A stretch of 64,000 bases of DNA, taken from positions 3,466,055 through 3,530,054 of the forward strand of contig NZ_CP139779.1 in NCBI RefSeq assembly GCF_034421375.1. Reading direction: 5' to 3'. Made by a program: the position numbers and the translations under genes. Source of the stretch: Microbacterium invictum (GTDB lineage Bacteria > Actinomycetota > Actinomycetes > Actinomycetales > Microbacteriaceae). Shown piece by piece: positions 25,656 to 34,271 of the stretch. The notes under the pieces are model-generated. The model worked only from the letters and a program-made list of their open reading frames with translations. It was not told where the DNA came from and did not search any database. Numbering within the stretch: the stretch's first letter is position 1; each line of letters opens with the position of its first letter.

Positions 25656-28220
25656 TTACATCCCCACGGCCATGTCCGTGAAGCGGGAGAAGTGCCCCTG
25701 GAACGCCACAACCACTGTGTCGGTCGGGCCGTTACGGTGCTTCGCCACGATCAGGTCGGCCTCTCCCGCGCGCGGACTGTCTCGCTCGTACGCGGCCTCG
25801 CGATGAAGAAGGACGACCATGTCGGCATCCTGCTCGATCGAACCCGACTCGCGGAGGTCGGACAGCGCCGGCTTCTTGTCCGCCCGCTGTTCGGGACCAC
25901 GGTTCAGCTGCGACAGGGCGATCACCGGCACCTGGAGCTCCTTGGCGAGCAGCTTTAGGGCGCGGGAGAACTCCGACACCTCCTGCTGACGCGACTCGAC
26001 GCGCTTGCCGCTCGTCATCAGCTGCAGGTAATCGATGATGACCATCTTCAGGCCGACCCGCTGCTTGAGGCGTCGACACTTCGCACGGATCTCGACCAGC
26101 GTCATGTTCGGGCTGTCGTCGATGTAGAGGGGAGCATCGTTGATGCGACCGCGCGTGGAGGCGATCGTCGTCCAGTCGCGCGAGTCGAGCGTGCCCTTGC
26201 GCATGTTCTGCAACGGGACCGCCGCCTCCGCGCTCATGAGGCGCATGGCGATCTCGCTCCGCCCCATCTCGAGGGAGAAGACGATGGTCGGCATGTTGTT
26301 CTTGATCGCGGCCGCGCGGGCGAAATCGAGAGCCAGCGTCGAGTTGTGGGTCGGGATCATCGACTCGCCCGCGAGATAGAGGTGGTCGTCGTTGTCGACC
26401 TGCACACAACGCACGGGAACGCTCGGCACCGGCCGGACGGCCGTCACATAGCGCCGACCCGTTCGCGTCGTATCGGCGGGGCGCTCCTGAGCGTGGAGAG
26501 CGCGCTTGCGCTCGAGCCAGAACACATCGTCGGTGGTGGAGAAGTTCAGGATGTAGCAGGTCGACGACTCCGCTGACCGGCCCTTCACGAGTTTCGTGGT
26601 CCGCCCGCACCGATACCCCAGGCTGACGATCAACTCGTACACCGAATCGGCCAGCTTCTTGTTGGTCACGGCGAACTGGCAGGACCCGACGCCTCGCACG
26701 ACCGTTCCGTCGGTGTCGAGCAGCCCCGCCAGCAATTCACGACGCTGCGCCTCAGATGCCCGAAGGTACGCGAGCGGAACGTGCTTGTCGCCGAGGACAC
26801 CGGCTTTGCGAAGGAGGGCAGTGAAAGACCCGTGGTCGTGATGGCAGGCTGCGCAGCGCTGCGCTTCACCCGAGAAGGCCTGACCGCAGTCCGGGCAGGA
26901 CAGGCGCTCCGGATGCGCGCCCTTGTTCTTCGGCCCGCAGGTGCGTCCACACGTGCGGACGTGCGGGTGGCGAGCGCGGAAGCTCGTTCCGCAGATCTCG
27001 CAGACCCGCATGAGCTCCTCCCGCTCGAGCAGCTGCACGGAGTAGAGCATCCCGCCTCGAGCCTCGACACGGAGTCCGCTGCGGCGGATGAAACCGGGGA
27101 TCTCGTCGGTCTCGCTCGTAATGCGATTGCCCGCGGTGTGACCATCACCGAGCCAGGCGCCGAGGGCGTAGGGGGCCACCGGGAGGTCTGCGTCGGGACC
27201 CTGGAGCGGCCGCCCGTTTCGCACGGAGTGATTCGCACGCCGCTCTGCCCCGACGGTAAGGGTCGCGGCCATCTCCTCGGTCGTCACGACCGAAGCCGTC
27301 GCACGACCACCGCGACGCGCGGCGCGCGTCTCGGTCACCCACTGGTGCTCGGCATCGGCGATGATGCGCGACCCGTCGGAGAACTCGACCTCGTAACAGG
27401 GTCGGTCGATCATGACCTCGGTTGCCGCGACGACCCTCGTCGGTCGTCCGTCAGCATCGAAGAGCTCATCGCCGACCTTGACCTCGCCCATCGTGGTCCA
27501 TCCCGTGGGCGTCGGGAGCGGCGTGTCCAGGGCGAGGGCCTTGCCCATCGCCGGCCTCGCCGCCACGACGATCATCTGCCCGGGGTGCAGACCGTTCGTG
27601 AGCTGGTCGAGTCCTGAGAAGCCGGTCGGGATGCCGGTCATCTGGCCGTCGCGGCCGCGGGCCGCCTCGATCTCGTCGACCGCGGCGTCGACGGCGACGG
27701 TGAGCGGGACGTAGTCCTCGGTCTCCTGACCGCTGTTGACCGAGTAGATCTCGGCCTGGGCGTTGTTGACGAGCTCGATCGCGTCGCCCTCGCCCTTGTA
27801 ACCCATCTGCACGATGCGGGTGCCGGCCTCGACGAGACGGCGCAACAGAGCGCGCTCGGCGACGATCGACGCGTAATACCCCGCGTTCGCCGCCGTCGGG
27901 ACGATCGAGGTCAGGGTGTGCAGGTAGTCCGCACCACCCGCTCGCTGCAGGTCACCGGTCTTGATGAGCTCATCCGTGACGGCGATGACGTCTGTCGGCT
28001 CGCCGTGCGAGTACAGCGACAGGATCGCCTCGTAGATGATCTCGTGCTTGGGGATGTAGAAATCCGCGCCGCGCAATGTCTCGATGACGTCGGCGACGGC
28101 GTCTTTCGACAGCAGCATCCCGCCGAGCGTGCTCTGCTCGGCCGCCATGTCGTGCGGCGGCGTGCGCTCCGGCTCGCGTCGACCGCCCATGCGTTCATCA
28201 GAGATGTCTGCGATCGACAT
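25656..28220 (-). CDS. dnaB: Replicative DNA helicase DnaB, interrupted by an intein
   Basis: The precursor is 854 aa; removing the intein (residues 228-626) leaves 455 aa, normal for DnaB. The N-extein holds the N-terminal domain (PHDMAAEQSTLGGMLLSKDAV) and the linker. The P-loop AARPAMGK is cut by the intein between Lys and Ser-Thr, and the C-extein resumes STLALDFARAAAIKN. Walker B is seen in MVIIDYLQLM, then ALSQLNRGPEQR and the arginine region AKHRNGPTDTV. Spliced protein unwinds DNA at the fork. ATG 28220 (MSIADISDER) was chosen; 18 codons more are open upstream. Four DnaA-box-like sequences lie just upstream. The intein and helicase are unambiguous. Confidence 0.97.
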   Translation of the reverse strand: MSIADISDERMGGRREPERTPPHDMAAEQSTLGGMLLSKDAVADVIETLRGADFYIPKHEIIYEAILSLYSHGEPTDVIAVTDELIKTGDLQRAGGADYLHTLTSIVPTAANAGYYASIVAERALLRRLVEAGTRIVQMGYKGEGDAIELVNNAQAEIYSVNSGQETEDYVPLTVAVDAAVDEIEAARGRDGQMTGIPTGFSGLDQLTNGLHPGQMIVVAARPAMGKALALDTPLPTPTGWTTMGEVKVGDELFDADGRPTRVVAATEVMIDRPCYEVEFSDGSRIIADAEHQWVTETRAARRGGRATASVVTTEEMAATLTVGAERRANHSVRNGRPLQGPDADLPVAPYALGAWLGDGHTAGNRITSETDEIPGFIRRSGLRVEARGGMLYSVQLLEREELMRVCEICGTSFRARHPHVRTCGRTCGPKNKGAHPERLSCPDCGQAFSGEAQRCAACHHDHGSFTALLRKAGVLGDKHVPLAYLRASEAQRRELLAGLLDTDGTVVRGVGSCQFAVTNKKLADSVYELIVSLGYRCGRTTKLVKGRSAESSTCYILNFSTTDDVFWLERKRALHAQERPADTTRTGRRYVTAVRPVPSVPVRCVQVDNDDHLYLAGESMIPTHNSTLALDFARAAAIKNNMPTIVFSLEMGRSEIAMRLMSAEAAVPLQNMRKGTLDSRDWTTIASTRGRINDAPLYIDDSPNMTLVEIRAKCRRLKQRVGLKMVIIDYLQLMTSGKRVESRQQEVSEFSRALKLLAKELQVPVIALSQLNRGPEQRADKKPALSDLRESGSIEQDADMVVLLHREAAYERDSPRAGEADLIVAKHRNGPTDTVVVAFQGHFSRFTDMAVGM
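26343..27539 (-). mobile_element. Class 3-type intein with LAGLIDADG endonuclease, inside dnaB
   Basis: The 399-residue intein begins with Ala (ALALDTPLPTPTGWTTMGEV) rather than Cys or Ser and ends in MIPTHN before the extein Ser. Trp in AEHQW (block B, precursor residue 294), Cys in VRCVQVDNDDHLYLAG (block F, 605) and Thr in IPTHN (block G, 624) form the W-C-T triad that defines class 3 inteins. Splicing should start at the block F cysteine. Two LAGLIDADG motifs, ALGAWLGDG (352-360) and LLAGLLDTDG (496-505), mark a homing endonuclease. Acidic residues are kept in both, so it may be active. Confidence 0.93.
26844..27002 (-). other. Zinc-ribbon-like insertion in the intein endonuclease domain
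   Basis: Between the two LAGLIDADG motifs lie eight cysteines in four pairs: C407-xx-C410, C424-xxx-C428, C442-xx-C445 and C456-xx-C459, with His460-His461 next. The segments read VCEICGTSFRARHPHVRTC and SCPDCGQAFSG...RCAACHH. This is consistent with two zinc knuckles, probably adding DNA contacts to the endonuclease. Confidence 0.75.
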
Positions 28221-28637
28221 TGGCGATGTGTACTCCCCACTACTGGTGCGCGCGCGAAGGCGACGACCCGCCACGCCGGCCCCGGGATCCTGAGATCCCG
28301 CAGCGTCCGCGTCGACGCTGTGCGTGCGGCTCGTCCTGAGCTCCCCTCACGGTAGGGAGGGGCTCGGACACTCGCAAGACGACCTGTGGATAACTCTGTG
28401 CAAAGTGTGGGCGAAACGCCGCATGGCCTGTGAACAACCGCTGTGGACAACTTTGGGAATGGCGGGTGCCGCAGCATCCTTTAATGCCTCTCACCTGGTT
28501 TTTCCTTGCTCAACGAATGTGGATAACGATGTGGTTGAAGTAGGCATTGAAGGTTTTTCGACTTGACAAAGAGGTGTGGACAACCGTTGACATCCTGAGC
28601 GGTCGTCTGGATGCCGCGACACGGCGAGGATGGAGGG
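28221..28637. promoter_or_regulatory. dnaB upstream region with a DnaA-box cluster
   Basis: This 417-bp gap separates dnaB from a divergent GNAT gene and is more AT-rich than its surroundings. It contains two perfect TGTGGATAA boxes (28385-28393, 28518-28526) and two TGTGGACAA boxes (28442-28450, 28575-28583), all in the same orientation and spaced 57, 76 and 57 bp. Weaker matches occur at 28406, 28429 and 28530. TTGACA-like elements lie at 28564 and 28587. It may allow DnaA control of dnaB, DnaA titration, or local unwinding. Confidence 0.75.
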
Positions 28638-29144
28638 GTGACGTATCAGATTCTCGAGGTCGACCTCGACGATCCGCGCGCAGCGATGCTCCGCGGCGTG
28701 CTCGACGACGACCTCGGCCGCCGGTACGGACCCCTCAATCAGGACGAGCCCGCAGACGTCACCGCCGCGCGCATCGAGGCACTGCGCGTCACGCCGGCGC
28801 AGGTCGTGGCGACCTGGATCGCCGTCCTCGATGAGACCGCGGTCGGGCACGTCATGCTTCGGCGACTGGGCACCGAATGGGAGCTGAAGCGCCTCATCGT
28901 GACTCCCGGCGCACGCGGTCGTGGGATCGGCCGGGCTCTGAGCGAACGCGTCATCAAGCGAGCGCGGGAGGAGGGTGCGAACCGCGTGATCCTCCAGACC
29001 GGAAAGCCTCAGCCCGAGTCGATCGCCCTGTACGAAGACCTCGGATTCACATCGATCCCGGTGTACGAGCCCTATCGCGCCACGATGCCGAACTCACTCT
29101 GCTTCGCGCTGCCCCTCGTCCAAGACCCCTTGACAGCCTCATAG
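28638..29144 (+). CDS. GNAT acetyltransferase
   Basis: A 168-aa single-domain GNAT. The acetyl-CoA motif is complete: ELKRLIVTPGARGRGIGRALSERVI (R-x-x-G-x-G, residues about 88-102), then AREEGANRVILQTGKPQPESIALYEDLGF. Family members acetylate small molecules or protein N-termini; the substrate is unknown. GTG 28638 has GGAGGGG directly upstream. It is divergent from dnaB and may share the DnaA-box-rich control region. Confidence 0.88.
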   Translation: MTYQILEVDLDDPRAAMLRGVLDDDLGRRYGPLNQDEPADVTAARIEALRVTPAQVVATWIAVLDETAVGHVMLRRLGTEWELKRLIVTPGARGRGIGRALSERVIKRAREEGANRVILQTGKPQPESIALYEDLGFTSIPVYEPYRATMPNSLCFALPLVQDPLTAS

Positions 29145-29227
29145 GCGAGTCATAGCATCGGAAATCCAGGCACCCCAGATCCGCGCGACGTTGCGCGGAG
29201 CGAGTCACTCGCGTGCGGAGGTGAAGG

Positions 29228-30811
29228 ATGGACACGGCAGTTACCGGCCGATACCCGCGGCTCGTGCGGCTTGCGCTCGCGGGCCTCGGCGTCGCGATCG
29301 GATGGATGCTGGTGTCCTTCGTGCTCGGACTCTCGTCCTCGAGCGCCCTCGCCGACGAGTCGCAGGACTCGGGGGGTCTGTTGGGTGCGGTGACGACTGT
29401 CGCCGACGGTGGCGCAGACGCGGTCGGCGCCGTTGCTCAACCCGTTGCCGACACCGCCGGCGACGTCGTGGGCGGGGGGACCGCCACCGTCGAGAAGGTC
29501 GCTGAGCCGGTGACCGACACCGCCGGGGCGGTGGTCTCCAGCGGTGCGGGCACAGTCGAAAAGGTCGCCGAGCCCGTCAGCCACACGGTCGAGCCCGTCA
29601 GTCACACGGTCGAAAAGGTCGCCGAACCTGTCGCCGAGACTGTCGAGACCGTTGCCGAACCCGTGAGCACGGTCGAGACCGTCGCGGAACCGGTCACCGA
29701 CACAGTCGAGAAGGTTGCCGAACCGGTTACCGACACTGTCCAGACCGTCGCGGAACCGGTCACGGATACGACGTCAACCGTTCTGGTGACCGGAACCGAA
29801 ACCCTTGAAAGAGCCACCGCCCCCAAAACCACGGCCGCCGACACCGTGATCGACAGCGCTGTCGACACTGTCGAGGGCGTGGCGTCGCCGGTCACGAATC
29901 CTGTCCTGGAGATCGTGGGGGACCCCGTAACAGAGGTCGTGGGCGGGGGAGCGTCTGCGGTCGATGGCACCGTCGACGCTCTCACCGGAACGGTGGGAAC
30001 CGTCGTCGACGGCGTCACCGACACCGCGGGCGATCTGCTGGATGCTGCGCCGTTGCAGCCGATCGTCAGCCCGGTCGCCGACGTCGCCTCGTCTGCGCTG
30101 GACACTGTCGGCGGCCTGACCGAGTCCGTGGGTGAGCAGGGTCCGGTGACGGGGGTCGTCGACGTGGTGACCGGTGTGGTCGAGCACACCCCGATCGTCG
30201 GCGAGGTCGCCGACGAACTCGGCATCCCCGGTGCGGTCGAGCAGGTCGGCGGGTCGCTGGACGACGGTGTCGAGTCTGTCGGTGAGACCATCGGCGGATC
30301 CGGCGAGAACCTTGCTCCCGCCACTCCGATCGCGGCCCTGCCGGTGGTCCGGCCGCCGCTGGCGACCGAGCGCCCCGGGTCATCCGGCTCTGCTCCTGTT
30401 TCACCCACCGAAACCGCCGAGGATTCCGCTGTTGGCGCCACGACAGCGGGAATGGATGCCGCTGCGGCGGCCTCGTTCGCGGCATCCGGCATCGCTCAGA
30501 TCGGCCATCGACTGACCGGTGCCGCTTCCTCGCCCGCGGGTGCGATCATGCCACACGCGGTAGCCGCCGACTCGAACGACACCATCACCATCGCCGCCAC
30601 CACAGAGCGCGGCGGACCTCTCCACTCACCCGGGGGAGTACTCCCCGGCGATGCCACTGCCGCCGCGTCCGGCGGCACCGGCCTCGGCGCCTGGGGGCTG
30701 ATCGCCTTCGGACCGCTCTTCGCATACCGTGCCTGGATGCGACGTGTCGGTCCTGAAGATGACCGCCTTCCCGGGGCGCCGATCTTCGAGACAGACGCCT
30801 CTCCCGACTGA
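29228..30811 (+). CDS. Secreted/membrane repeat protein with VEKVAEPV repeats
   Basis: The 527-aa protein has an N-terminal signal-anchor helix (RLALAGLGVAIGWMLVSFVL, residues about 14-33) and a small AlaAsp cleavage-like site. It is followed by at least eight imperfect copies of a roughly 11-residue unit, consensus VEKVAEPVTDT (about residues 86-180, DNA 29485-29770). A Val/Thr/Gly-rich beta-prone region follows, then a Pro/Ser linker and a C-terminal hydrophobic helix (GAWGLIAFGPLFAYRAWM). It is probably a cell-surface filament or adhesin. It lies 78 bp upstream of the chaplin-like gene and may be co-expressed. No enzyme motif is present. Confidence 0.8.
   Translation: MDTAVTGRYPRLVRLALAGLGVAIGWMLVSFVLGLSSSSALADESQDSGGLLGAVTTVADGGADAVGAVAQPVADTAGDVVGGGTATVEKVAEPVTDTAGAVVSSGAGTVEKVAEPVSHTVEPVSHTVEKVAEPVAETVETVAEPVSTVETVAEPVTDTVEKVAEPVTDTVQTVAEPVTDTTSTVLVTGTETLERATAPKTTAADTVIDSAVDTVEGVASPVTNPVLEIVGDPVTEVVGGGASAVDGTVDALTGTVGTVVDGVTDTAGDLLDAAPLQPIVSPVADVASSALDTVGGLTESVGEQGPVTGVVDVVTGVVEHTPIVGEVADELGIPGAVEQVGGSLDDGVESVGETIGGSGENLAPATPIAALPVVRPPLATERPGSSGSAPVSPTETAEDSAVGATTAGMDAAAAASFAASGIAQIGHRLTGAASSPAGAIMPHAVAADSNDTITIAATTERGGPLHSPGGVLPGDATAAASGGTGLGAWGLIAFGPLFAYRAWMRRVGPEDDRLPGAPIFETDASPD
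29485..29770 (+). repeat. Tandem 33-39 bp coding repeats (VEKVAEPVTDT)
   Basis: Imperfect tandem units encode VEKVAEPV(T/S/A)(D/H/E)T. Third-position changes are frequent, so the protein repeat is more conserved than the DNA, suggesting selection on the peptide. Confidence 0.75.
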
Positions 30812-30889
30812 TGGACTCCGCGCCGCCCTGCGGCGGCATCCGAGTCATCCGCGTTCGCGCGACATCCATCAGTTCAAGGGAGAACCTTC

Positions 30890-32671
30890 ATGCACACGTT
30901 CGTCAAGCGTGCCCTTTGGGGCACGGTGATCGCCGGCGGTCTCACGCTGTTCGGCACAACGGTCGCCACCGCGGCCGAAACCACGGGGGAGGATGGTCTC
31001 CTCTCCGGCACCCAAGCGGTCGTCGATCTCAACGCACCGGTCTCGGTCGTCGGCAACGCCGTCTCGGTCATCGGTGACAGCGACTCCTCCTCGGAGACGT
31101 CGATGGCTCAGCCGGCGGAGTCAGCGGCCTCGCAGCCGACGGTGACCACCGACGGCTCCGACGGGATCGGATCGGGCTCGCAAGCCGTGCTCGACGTCGA
31201 CGCGCCCGTCACTGTGTCCGGCAACGCCATCTCGGTGCTCGGCGACAGCTCGTCGGAATCCTCGACGACCACGTCGGCGCCGGTGTCGGCGGCGCCGGTC
31301 GCGGCCGAGACGTCCGGCGAGGACAGCATCCTCGGCGGAACGCAGGGACTCGTGTCGGTCGATGCTCCGGTCACCGTCTCGGGCAACGCCATCTCCGGCG
31401 TCGGCGACAGCGACACCAGCTCCGACACCGCCGTCACCACCGGCGGCAATGGCGGAGAGAACGGCGGCGGGATCACCGGCGTGACCTCCGGCGAGGACAG
31501 CATCCTCGGCGGAACCCAGGTCATCGCCCCGATCTCGCTTCCCGTGACGGTCGCCGGAAACGCCATCTCCGGAATCGGCGACAGCGACAGCAGCTCCGAC
31601 ACCGCCGTCACCACCGGCGGCAATGGCGGAGAGAACGGCGGCGGGATCACCGGCGTGACCTCCGGCGAGGACAGCATCCTCGGCGGAACCCAGGTCATCG
31701 CCCCGATCTCGCTTCCCGTGACGGTCGCCGGAAACGCCATCTCCGGAATCGGCGACAGCGACAGCAGCTCCGACACCGCCGTCACCACCGGCGGGAGCGG
31801 CGGCGGGATCACCGGCGTGACCTCCGGCGAGGACAGCTTCCTCGGCGGAACCCAGGTCATCGCCCCGATCTCGCTTCCCGTGACGGTCGCCGGAAACGCC
31901 ATCTCCGGCATCGGCGACAGCGACAGCAGCTCCGACACCGCCGTCACCACCGGCGGCACCGGCGGCGGGATCACCGGCGTAACCTCCGGCGAAGGCAGCA
32001 TCCTCGGCGGAACCCAGATCCTGGCGCCGATCTCGCTTCCGGTCACGATCGGCGGCAACGCCATCTCGGTCATCGGCGACAGCGAGACCGGCTCGACCAC
32101 GGTCGTGCCCGGGACGCCGGGCACCCCGGGTAATCCCGGCACGCCTGGCACTCCTGGGACGCCCGGAACTCCTGGGACGCCTGGCACCCCGGGAACCCCT
32201 GGTCAGCCCGGCACCCCCGGAACCCCTGGTCAGCCCGGCACTCCTGGTCAGCCCGGCACTCCCGGCACCCCTGGTCAGCCTGGAACTCCCGGTCAGCCCG
32301 GCACGCCCGGAACGCCCGGGACTCCCGGTCAGCCCGGCACTCCCGGCACTCCCGGAACCCCTGGCCAGCCCGGCACTCCCGGAACCCCTGGCCAGCCCGG
32401 CACGCCCGGAACGCCTGGCCAGCCCGGAACCCCCGGCACGCCCGGAAACCCCGGTCAGCCCGGAACGCCCGGTACCCCCGGCCAAGCCAGCACCGGCACA
32501 TCCGCTGGCCCGTCATTCGCTGCACAGCGTGTGATGGGCGGCACCGCCACCGCGTCCACGCCCCTCGCCGCCACCGGCGGCACGGTGACCGGCCCGGCAG
32601 CCCTGCTGCTAGCGCTCGGACTCATCGCCCTGGGTGCGGCCCTGCGGACGGTGCGGAGCCGTACGGCGTGA
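30890..32671 (+). CDS. Chaplin-like repeat protein with collagen-like stalk and LAATG anchor
   Basis: The 593-aa protein has a signal peptide ([20 protein letters not shown]... TVATAAE). Seven chaplin-like units follow, each with the core [18 protein letters not shown] preceded by [11 protein letters not shown] (residues about 31-405). A 42-triplet Gly-X-Y region rich in PGT and PGQ (407-532) comes next. The C-terminus has LAATGG, a hydrophobic helix and RSRTA. Chaplins form amphipathic surface films, and LAxTG is the class E sortase signal, so wall anchoring is likely. Unlike most chaplins, the repeats have no cysteine. Repeats 4-6 are nearly identical at DNA level. Confidence 0.88.
   Translation: MHTFVKRALWGTVIAGGLTLFGTTVATAAETTGEDGLLSGTQAVVDLNAPVSVVGNAVSVIGDSDSSSETSMAQPAESAASQPTVTTDGSDGIGSGSQAVLDVDAPVTVSGNAISVLGDSSSESSTTTSAPVSAAPVAAETSGEDSILGGTQGLVSVDAPVTVSGNAISGVGDSDTSSDTAVTTGGNGGENGGGITGVTSGEDSILGGTQVIAPISLPVTVAGNAISGIGDSDSSSDTAVTTGGNGGENGGGITGVTSGEDSILGGTQVIAPISLPVTVAGNAISGIGDSDSSSDTAVTTGGSGGGITGVTSGEDSFLGGTQVIAPISLPVTVAGNAISGIGDSDSSSDTAVTTGGTGGGITGVTSGEGSILGGTQILAPISLPVTIGGNAISVIGDSETGSTTVVPGTPGTPGNPGTPGTPGTPGTPGTPGTPGTPGQPGTPGTPGQPGTPGQPGTPGTPGQPGTPGQPGTPGTPGTPGQPGTPGTPGTPGQPGTPGTPGQPGTPGTPGQPGTPGTPGNPGQPGTPGTPGQASTGTSAGPSFAAQRVMGGTATASTPLAATGGTVTGPAALLLALGLIALGAALRTVRSRTA
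31310..32104 (+). repeat. Near-identical 162/174-bp chaplin-like repeats
   Basis: Repeat units start at 31310, 31484, 31658, 31820 and 31982. The first two are 174 bp and the next two 162 bp, the difference being a 12-bp piece encoding NGEN-like residues in the linker. Units at 31484 and 31658 are almost identical at nucleotide level, which implies recent duplication and likely copy-number variation between strains. Confidence 0.88.
32108..32485 (+). repeat. Collagen-like Gly-X-Y region, 42 triplets
   Basis: Codons spell uninterrupted PGT/PGQ/PGN triplets (126 residues). Synonymous codons vary (GGC/GGA/GGT/GGG), so the tract is not a recent simple expansion. Such stalks form triple helices and project surface proteins. 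Confidence 0.9.
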
Positions 32672-32678
32672 CACACCC

Positions 32679-32716
32679 GATCACGGTGCGTGCCGCGGGG
32701 GACACGCACCGTGATC
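32679..32716 (+). terminator. 14-bp hairpin terminator after the chaplin-like gene
   Basis: GATCACGGTGCGTG (32679-32692) is perfectly complementary to 32703-32716 with a 10-base loop, eight bases after the stop codon. Confidence 0.8.
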
Positions 32717-33008
32717 GTCACGCCGCTACGACGGATGCCGCGGAGCACCTGCCCCTGGGGATGGGCCGCTCCGCGGCATCCGGTAACACCTGATGGGAGC
32801 AACATCCGGCGAGCTACGACGCCACTGGCCCCGCCGAGAACCCACGATTCTGCCGAGACCCGCGCCGACGCGTGGTGTCTCGGCGCAGGCGTGAGGTCTC
32901 GGCCAACGTGAGAAGGAGAAGCCCGCGAGAACGACGGATGCCGCGGAGCCGCCCCCTGGGAAGAGGGCCGCTCCGCGGCATCCGGAATCCGCTCTGCGGG
33001 TCTACGCG
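32717..33008. repeat. Intergenic region with two GGATGCCGCGGAGC hairpins
   Basis: Between the chaplin-like gene and the convergent rplI, GGATGCCGCGGAGC (32733-32746) pairs with its complement ending at 32781. A second copy (from 32936) pairs with the complement ending at 32983. The loops differ but both contain CCCCTGGG-like sequence. The second hairpin lies just after the rplI stop and is a likely terminator for the rpsF operon. No gene is seen in this stretch. Confidence 0.7.
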
Positions 33009-33461
33009 TTACTTCGCGGCGACGACCTGCAGCGTGATCACGGCGGTGAGGTCGTCACGGAGGCGAACGGTCGCCTCGTGCTCGCCCACGGCCTTGATCG
33101 GCGAGGTGATGTGGATGGTGCGCTTGTCCAGCTCGCCGAGGCCGGCGGCCTTGACCGCGTCGGCCACGTCACCGGTCTTGACCGAGCCGAACAGACGCCC
33201 CTCGGCACCGGCCTTGACGGTCAGCTTGACCGTGTTGGACTCGAGACGGTTCTTCAGCGCGACGGCCTCTTCGTGGTCGTGGAACGCGCGGGCCTCGCGG
33301 GCGGCGCGGATCGACGCCACCTGCTTCTCGCCACCGCGGGTCCACTGCACGGCGAAGCCCTGCGGGATGAGGTAGTTGCGGGCGTACCCGTCCTTGACAT
33401 CGACGACGTCACCGGCCGAGCCGAGGCCGGCGACCTCGTTCGTGAGAATCAGCTTCGACAT
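33009..33461 (-). CDS. rplI: 50S ribosomal protein L9
   Basis: The 150-aa protein has the L9 N-domain ([37 protein letters not shown]) with the rRNA-binding GYARNYLIP motif, the long connecting helix, and a C-domain with [17 protein letters not shown]. Length is normal. It is last of the rpsF-ssb-rpsR-rplI operon; the gap from rpsR is nine bases. Confidence 0.98.
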   Translation of the reverse strand: MSKLILTNEVAGLGSAGDVVDVKDGYARNYLIPQGFAVQWTRGGEKQVASIRAAREARAFHDHEEAVALKNRLESNTVKLTVKAGAEGRLFGSVKTGDVADAVKAAGLGELDKRTIHITSPIKAVGEHEATVRLRDDLTAVITLQVVAAK

Positions 33462-33470
33462 GGGTGCTCC

Positions 33471-33725
33471 TTAGCGGCCAGCGCCGGAGTAGGGCAGGAG
33501 CGCCATTTCGCGGGCGTTCTTGATCGCACGGGCGATCAGACGCTGCTCCTGTACCGAGACACCGGTGATACGACGGGCACGGATCTTGCCGCGCTCCGAG
33601 ATGAACTTGCGAAGCGTGGAGACGTCCTTGTAATCAATGACGCCCACGCGGATCGCCTTCGCGGGGGCGGCGTTCTTCGCGCCCTTCCGCGGCTTGCGGC
33701 GGTCGCCGCTCGACTTTCCAGCCAT
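33471..33725 (-). CDS. rpsR: 30S ribosomal protein S18
   Basis: The 84-aa protein shows the S18 core ([50 protein letters not shown]). The basic N-terminal tail is typical. No CxxC zinc pair is seen near the N-terminus, so it is a C-minus form. It partners S6, encoded in the same operon, on the 30S platform. Confidence 0.98.
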   Translation of the reverse strand: MAGKSSGDRRKPRKGAKNAAPAKAIRVGVIDYKDVSTLRKFISERGKIRARRITGVSVQEQRLIARAIKNAREMALLPYSGAGR

Positions 33726-33753
33726 GGTTCTTCCTTAGGTATTCGAGATCTGT

Positions 33754-34266
33754 TTAGAACGGAGTGTCGTCGCCGTAGGCGGCGGATCCGGGGGTGCTCC
33801 AGGCGTCGGCGCCGCCGGCGTTCGACGAGCCGGGGGTCGCCCACGGCTCATCCGCCACCTGCGCCTGCTGACGGTTTCCGCCGCCGCCACCGCCGCCACC
33901 GCTCGATGCGCGCGTGACCTGAGCCGTCGCGTAACGCAGCGACGGGCCGATCTCGTCGACCTCGAGCTCGATGGAGGTGCGGTTGTTGCCCTCGCGGTCC
34001 TGGTAGTTGCGCTGCTTCAGGCGACCGGTCGCGATGACGCGGGAGCCCTTGGTCAGCGACCCGGCGACATGCTCGGCGAACTCCCGCCATACGCTCGCGC
34101 GGAGGAACAGCGCGTCGCCATCCTTCCACTCGTTCGCCTGACGGTCGAAGGTACGCGGCGTCGATGCGATCGTGAAGTTCGCGACGGGCAGGCCGTTCTG
34201 CGTGTAGCGCAGCTCGGGGTCTGCCGTGAGGTTTCCCACGACGGTGATGATCGTCTCGCCGGCCAT
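33754..34266 (-). CDS. ssb: Single-stranded DNA-binding protein
   Basis: The 170-aa protein has the SSB OB-fold ([76 protein letters not shown]). A Gly/Gln-rich linker with seven consecutive glycines and an acidic tip (YGDDTPF) follow; the DDTPF tip is the partner-docking sequence. It is placed between rpsF and rpsR as in most Actinobacteria. Confidence 0.98.
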   Translation of the reverse strand: MAGETIITVVGNLTADPELRYTQNGLPVANFTIASTPRTFDRQANEWKDGDALFLRASVWREFAEHVAGSLTKGSRVIATGRLKQRNYQDREGNNRTSIELEVDEIGPSLRYATAQVTRASSGGGGGGGGNRQQAQVADEPWATPGSSNAGGADAWSTPGSAAYGDDTPF

Positions 34267-34271
34267 CGTCG

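Noticed and set aside
28221..28637. Chromosomal oriC at the DnaA-box cluster
   Set aside because: The expected origin is at dnaA-dnaN beyond the right edge (rpmH-rnpA flank and a DnaA box at 63936). The cluster is kept as a regulatory or titration candidate, not called an origin.
31108..32525. Long antisense frames over the chaplin-like gene
   Set aside because: They only mirror the repeat and collagen codons of the sense gene.
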